The position numbers were made by a program, and so were the translations under genes. This document shows, piece by piece, positions 6,647-8,203 of a stretch of DNA of 8,203 nucleotides. Every line of letters starts with the position of its first letter. The stretch's first letter is position 1. The notes below the pieces were generated by a model. That model had not been told where the DNA came from and did not search any database. It saw nothing but the letters and a program-made list of their open reading frames with translations. The stretch comes from Candidatus Krumholzibacteriota bacterium (GTDB taxonomy: Bacteria > Krumholzibacteriota > Krumholzibacteriia > Krumholzibacteriales > Krumholzibacteriaceae), in assembly GCA_030672805.1 (NCBI GenBank), contig DAOVFR010000101.1:1-8203 (forward strand), read 5' to 3'.

Positions 6647-8203
6647 ATGAGAAAAATCGCGTTTGTATGCTGCAGCTCCGTTGATGACAAGAGAAGCCTC
6701 GTGTACCACGAAACTCCTCGAAAGGCGAGCGGAGAGGAATTCTTTGTCCTGTTCTCTCCTGGAAAACGGGATCAGGAGAATATTCTTCGCGCCCTGTACC
6801 GCAAGGCAATCTCAGCTTCAAGGCTCGGGCATCCGGTACAATTTTTCAAGGAGATCGTGCGATTCCTCAAGGAAATGATAGGAGAGCAGTTTTCGGGAGA
6901 TGCCGTGCTGTCCGATTCCATCATTGTTATCATGATCCGCCGGGACGATGAAGTATATCTCTTCCGAAACAGGGGAACCGAACCGGTATGCTGGAACGCA
7001 GACTCAAACAGTCTCGCCGGGCTCGAGTCCATACCGGGAATTAGTAACGTACCACTCCGCGATGTCGATGGGCAGGGGGAACTGTTCGAAAGAAGCATCG
7101 AGGACCATTTTGCCCTGCATCGATTCGACCTCCCGCGGGGCGACCGCAGACTTGCACTGACTCCATCGAGGCAGTTCGCCGAAAGGTACGCGGAAAAACT
7201 AAGAAACAGCATGTTCTTTCCTGCGTTCGAGACCCCATTAGAAAGCGGCGTTATTATCGATACGGACCGGACATTTGCCGGTTTCCACTTGATATCGTTG
7301 CACGGAGCTGAAAAAGGGCATGTGACCAGGCCGGGGTTACGGAAGCGAAGACTCTCCATTCCCATCGCCGTGGGGGCGGCAACCGCGCTCATCGCAATCG
7401 TTTTGACCTTTGGCCCCTTCGGAGGAAAGGAAGGGGCGTCCCTGCAGGAAACCGTTGATCAACCGATTCTCCTGTCGGCACAGGAGGCAAATCCGGATGA
7501 GGAACCAGCCGTGGAATCTCAAACCGGCGAAACGGAAACCGTTGAACCTGTCAAGGTTGATCGCAAGAGAACGATTACCCTGACCGAGGCATGGAGGAAG
7601 GGATTCGACGGACCTGTCACTTCCTCGCCTGTTCACCAGGAGGGGTTGGTCATGTTCGGATGCCGGGACGGTAATTTCTATGCCTTCGCCGAGGACGGAA
7701 GTCTTAAATGGAAGTACACTTCCGGGGACGGGATCGGAGCATCACCCGCATGCTCTGAAGGAAAGGTCATAGGAGCGAACTACTCGGGCGATATCTTCTG
7801 CCTGGATATCGAATCAGGTACGAAAATGTGGGTGCACAGGGCAAAATCCAGGATCGTCAGCTCCCCCCGGATCAGGGGCGATCTCGTGATAGCGGCAACG
7901 ATGGACGGCCGCGTCATCTCCCTGCGGCTCAAGGACGGAACGCGCAGGTGGTCCGAGAAAATCGGCACAGCGGTCTGGGCGAATACTTCAATCGGCCCTG
8001 ATTACATAATTGCCGCCACCACGGAAGGAACGCTGGTCAAGCTCGACCACAAGGGAAAGGTCACCTGGTGTGTGACACCGGCAAGTGGAATACTTTCGAG
8101 CCCGCTCTGTATCGAGGAATCGAACCTCATTGTTTTCGGGACCAGAGACAAATATATCTATGCATACTCCCTCTCCAGTGGTGACCTTATGTGGAGACAC
8201 CTC
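6647..8203 (+). CDS. Single-pass membrane protein: degenerate PP2C-like cytoplasmic domain plus PQQ-like propeller; runs off the right edge
   Basis: The frame is open for 519 codons with no stop before the window ends. Residues 1-235 carry no signal peptide and seem to follow the strand order of PP2C-type phosphatases: FFVLFSPG (32-39) where active enzymes have an Asp-Gly metal site, a helical stretch (41-80), SIIVIMIRRDDEVYLFRNRG (91-110), FDLPRGDRRLALTPS (160-174) where Ser-Asp-Gly is usual, and DTDRTFAGFHLISL (205-218). Most metal-binding Asp residues seem replaced, so this may be a pseudophosphatase. This is pattern recognition, not a profile match. RKRR (232-235) precedes one transmembrane helix at 236-256, giving an N-inside topology. 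An acidic linker (about 265-303) leads to PQQ-like propeller blades of about 39 residues from residue 310; five are visible, each with a hydrophobic beta-strand, a Gly-rich turn and a Trp near its end. A BamB-like assembly role or ligand sensing are alternatives. The start has GAGGTG at 6635-6640. Confidence 0.88.
   Translation, partial: MRKIAFVCCSSVDDKRSLVYHETPRKASGEEFFVLFSPGKRDQENILRALYRKAISASRLGHPVQFFKEIVRFLKEMIGEQFSGDAVLSDSIIVIMIRRDDEVYLFRNRGTEPVCWNADSNSLAGLESIPGISNVPLRDVDGQGELFERSIEDHFALHRFDLPRGDRRLALTPSRQFAERYAEKLRNSMFFPAFETPLESGVIIDTDRTFAGFHLISLHGAEKGHVTRPGLRKRRLSIPIAVGAATALIAIVLTFGPFGGKEGASLQETVDQPILLSAQEANPDEEPAVESQTGETETVEPVKVDRKRTITLTEAWRKGFDGPVTSSPVHQEGLVMFGCRDGNFYAFAEDGSLKWKYTSGDGIGASPACSEGKVIGANYSGDIFCLDIESGTKMWVHRAKSRIVSSPRIRGDLVIAATMDGRVISLRLKDGTRRWSEKIGTAVWANTSIGPDYIIAATTEGTLVKLDHKGKVTWCVTPASGILSSPLCIEESNLIVFGTRDKYIYAYSLSSGDLMWRHL

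Noticed and set aside
6772..7392. A 206-residue minus-strand reading frame
   Set aside because: It is Ser/Arg-rich with no recognisable domain and lies wholly opposite the membrane propeller gene, whose frame encodes a coherent transmembrane and propeller protein.

Overview
The window is a bacterial chromosomal segment, moderately GC-rich by eye. All six protein genes lie on the + strand and are tightly packed; the largest gap is 141 bases. I see no RNA gene, mobile element, CRISPR array, integrase or sign of recent transfer. A periplasmic-type lytic transglycosylase and exported or membrane-anchored beta-propeller proteins point to a diderm (Gram-negative-type) bacterium. The style of the cluster (NHL and PQQ-like propellers, many TPRs, J-domain plus TPR) recalls deltaproteobacterial or FCB-type lineages, but that placement is a guess from style and not a phylogenetic result.

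Layout. (1) Positions 3-1106 hold the 3' two thirds of guaA (GMP synthase), entering from the left edge. (2) Positions 1186-3414 encode an Slt70-like lytic transglycosylase with a signal peptide, a helical-repeat body and a C-terminal SLT domain with intact catalytic motifs. (3) Positions 3411-4787 encode an exported NHL-repeat propeller whose ATG overlaps the transglycosylase stop (ATGA), so the two are probably translationally coupled. (4) After a 141-base gap, 4929-5870 encodes a cytoplasmic TPR protein. (5) Positions 5876-6562 encode a J-domain protein with a C-terminal TPR array, starting at GTG five bases after the previous stop. (6) After an 84-base gap with a possible promoter, 6647-8203 is the 5' part of a gene open through the right edge. 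Its product looks like a cytoplasmic, degenerate PP2C-like domain, one transmembrane helix, an acidic linker and an extracytoplasmic PQQ-like beta-propeller.

How the genes may work together. guaA is housekeeping and probably only a neighbour. The slt-NHL pair looks like an envelope unit: a peptidoglycan-cleaving enzyme with an exported propeller. The TPR, J/TPR and membrane-propeller genes look like a second unit of cytoplasmic scaffold, Hsp70 co-chaperone and a membrane protein that could pass a signal or a scaffold contact across the membrane. No direct evidence joins the two units beyond shared strand and close spacing. The most unusual element is the last gene, with a PP2C-like fold that seems to have lost its metal-binding residues, joined through a membrane helix to a propeller.
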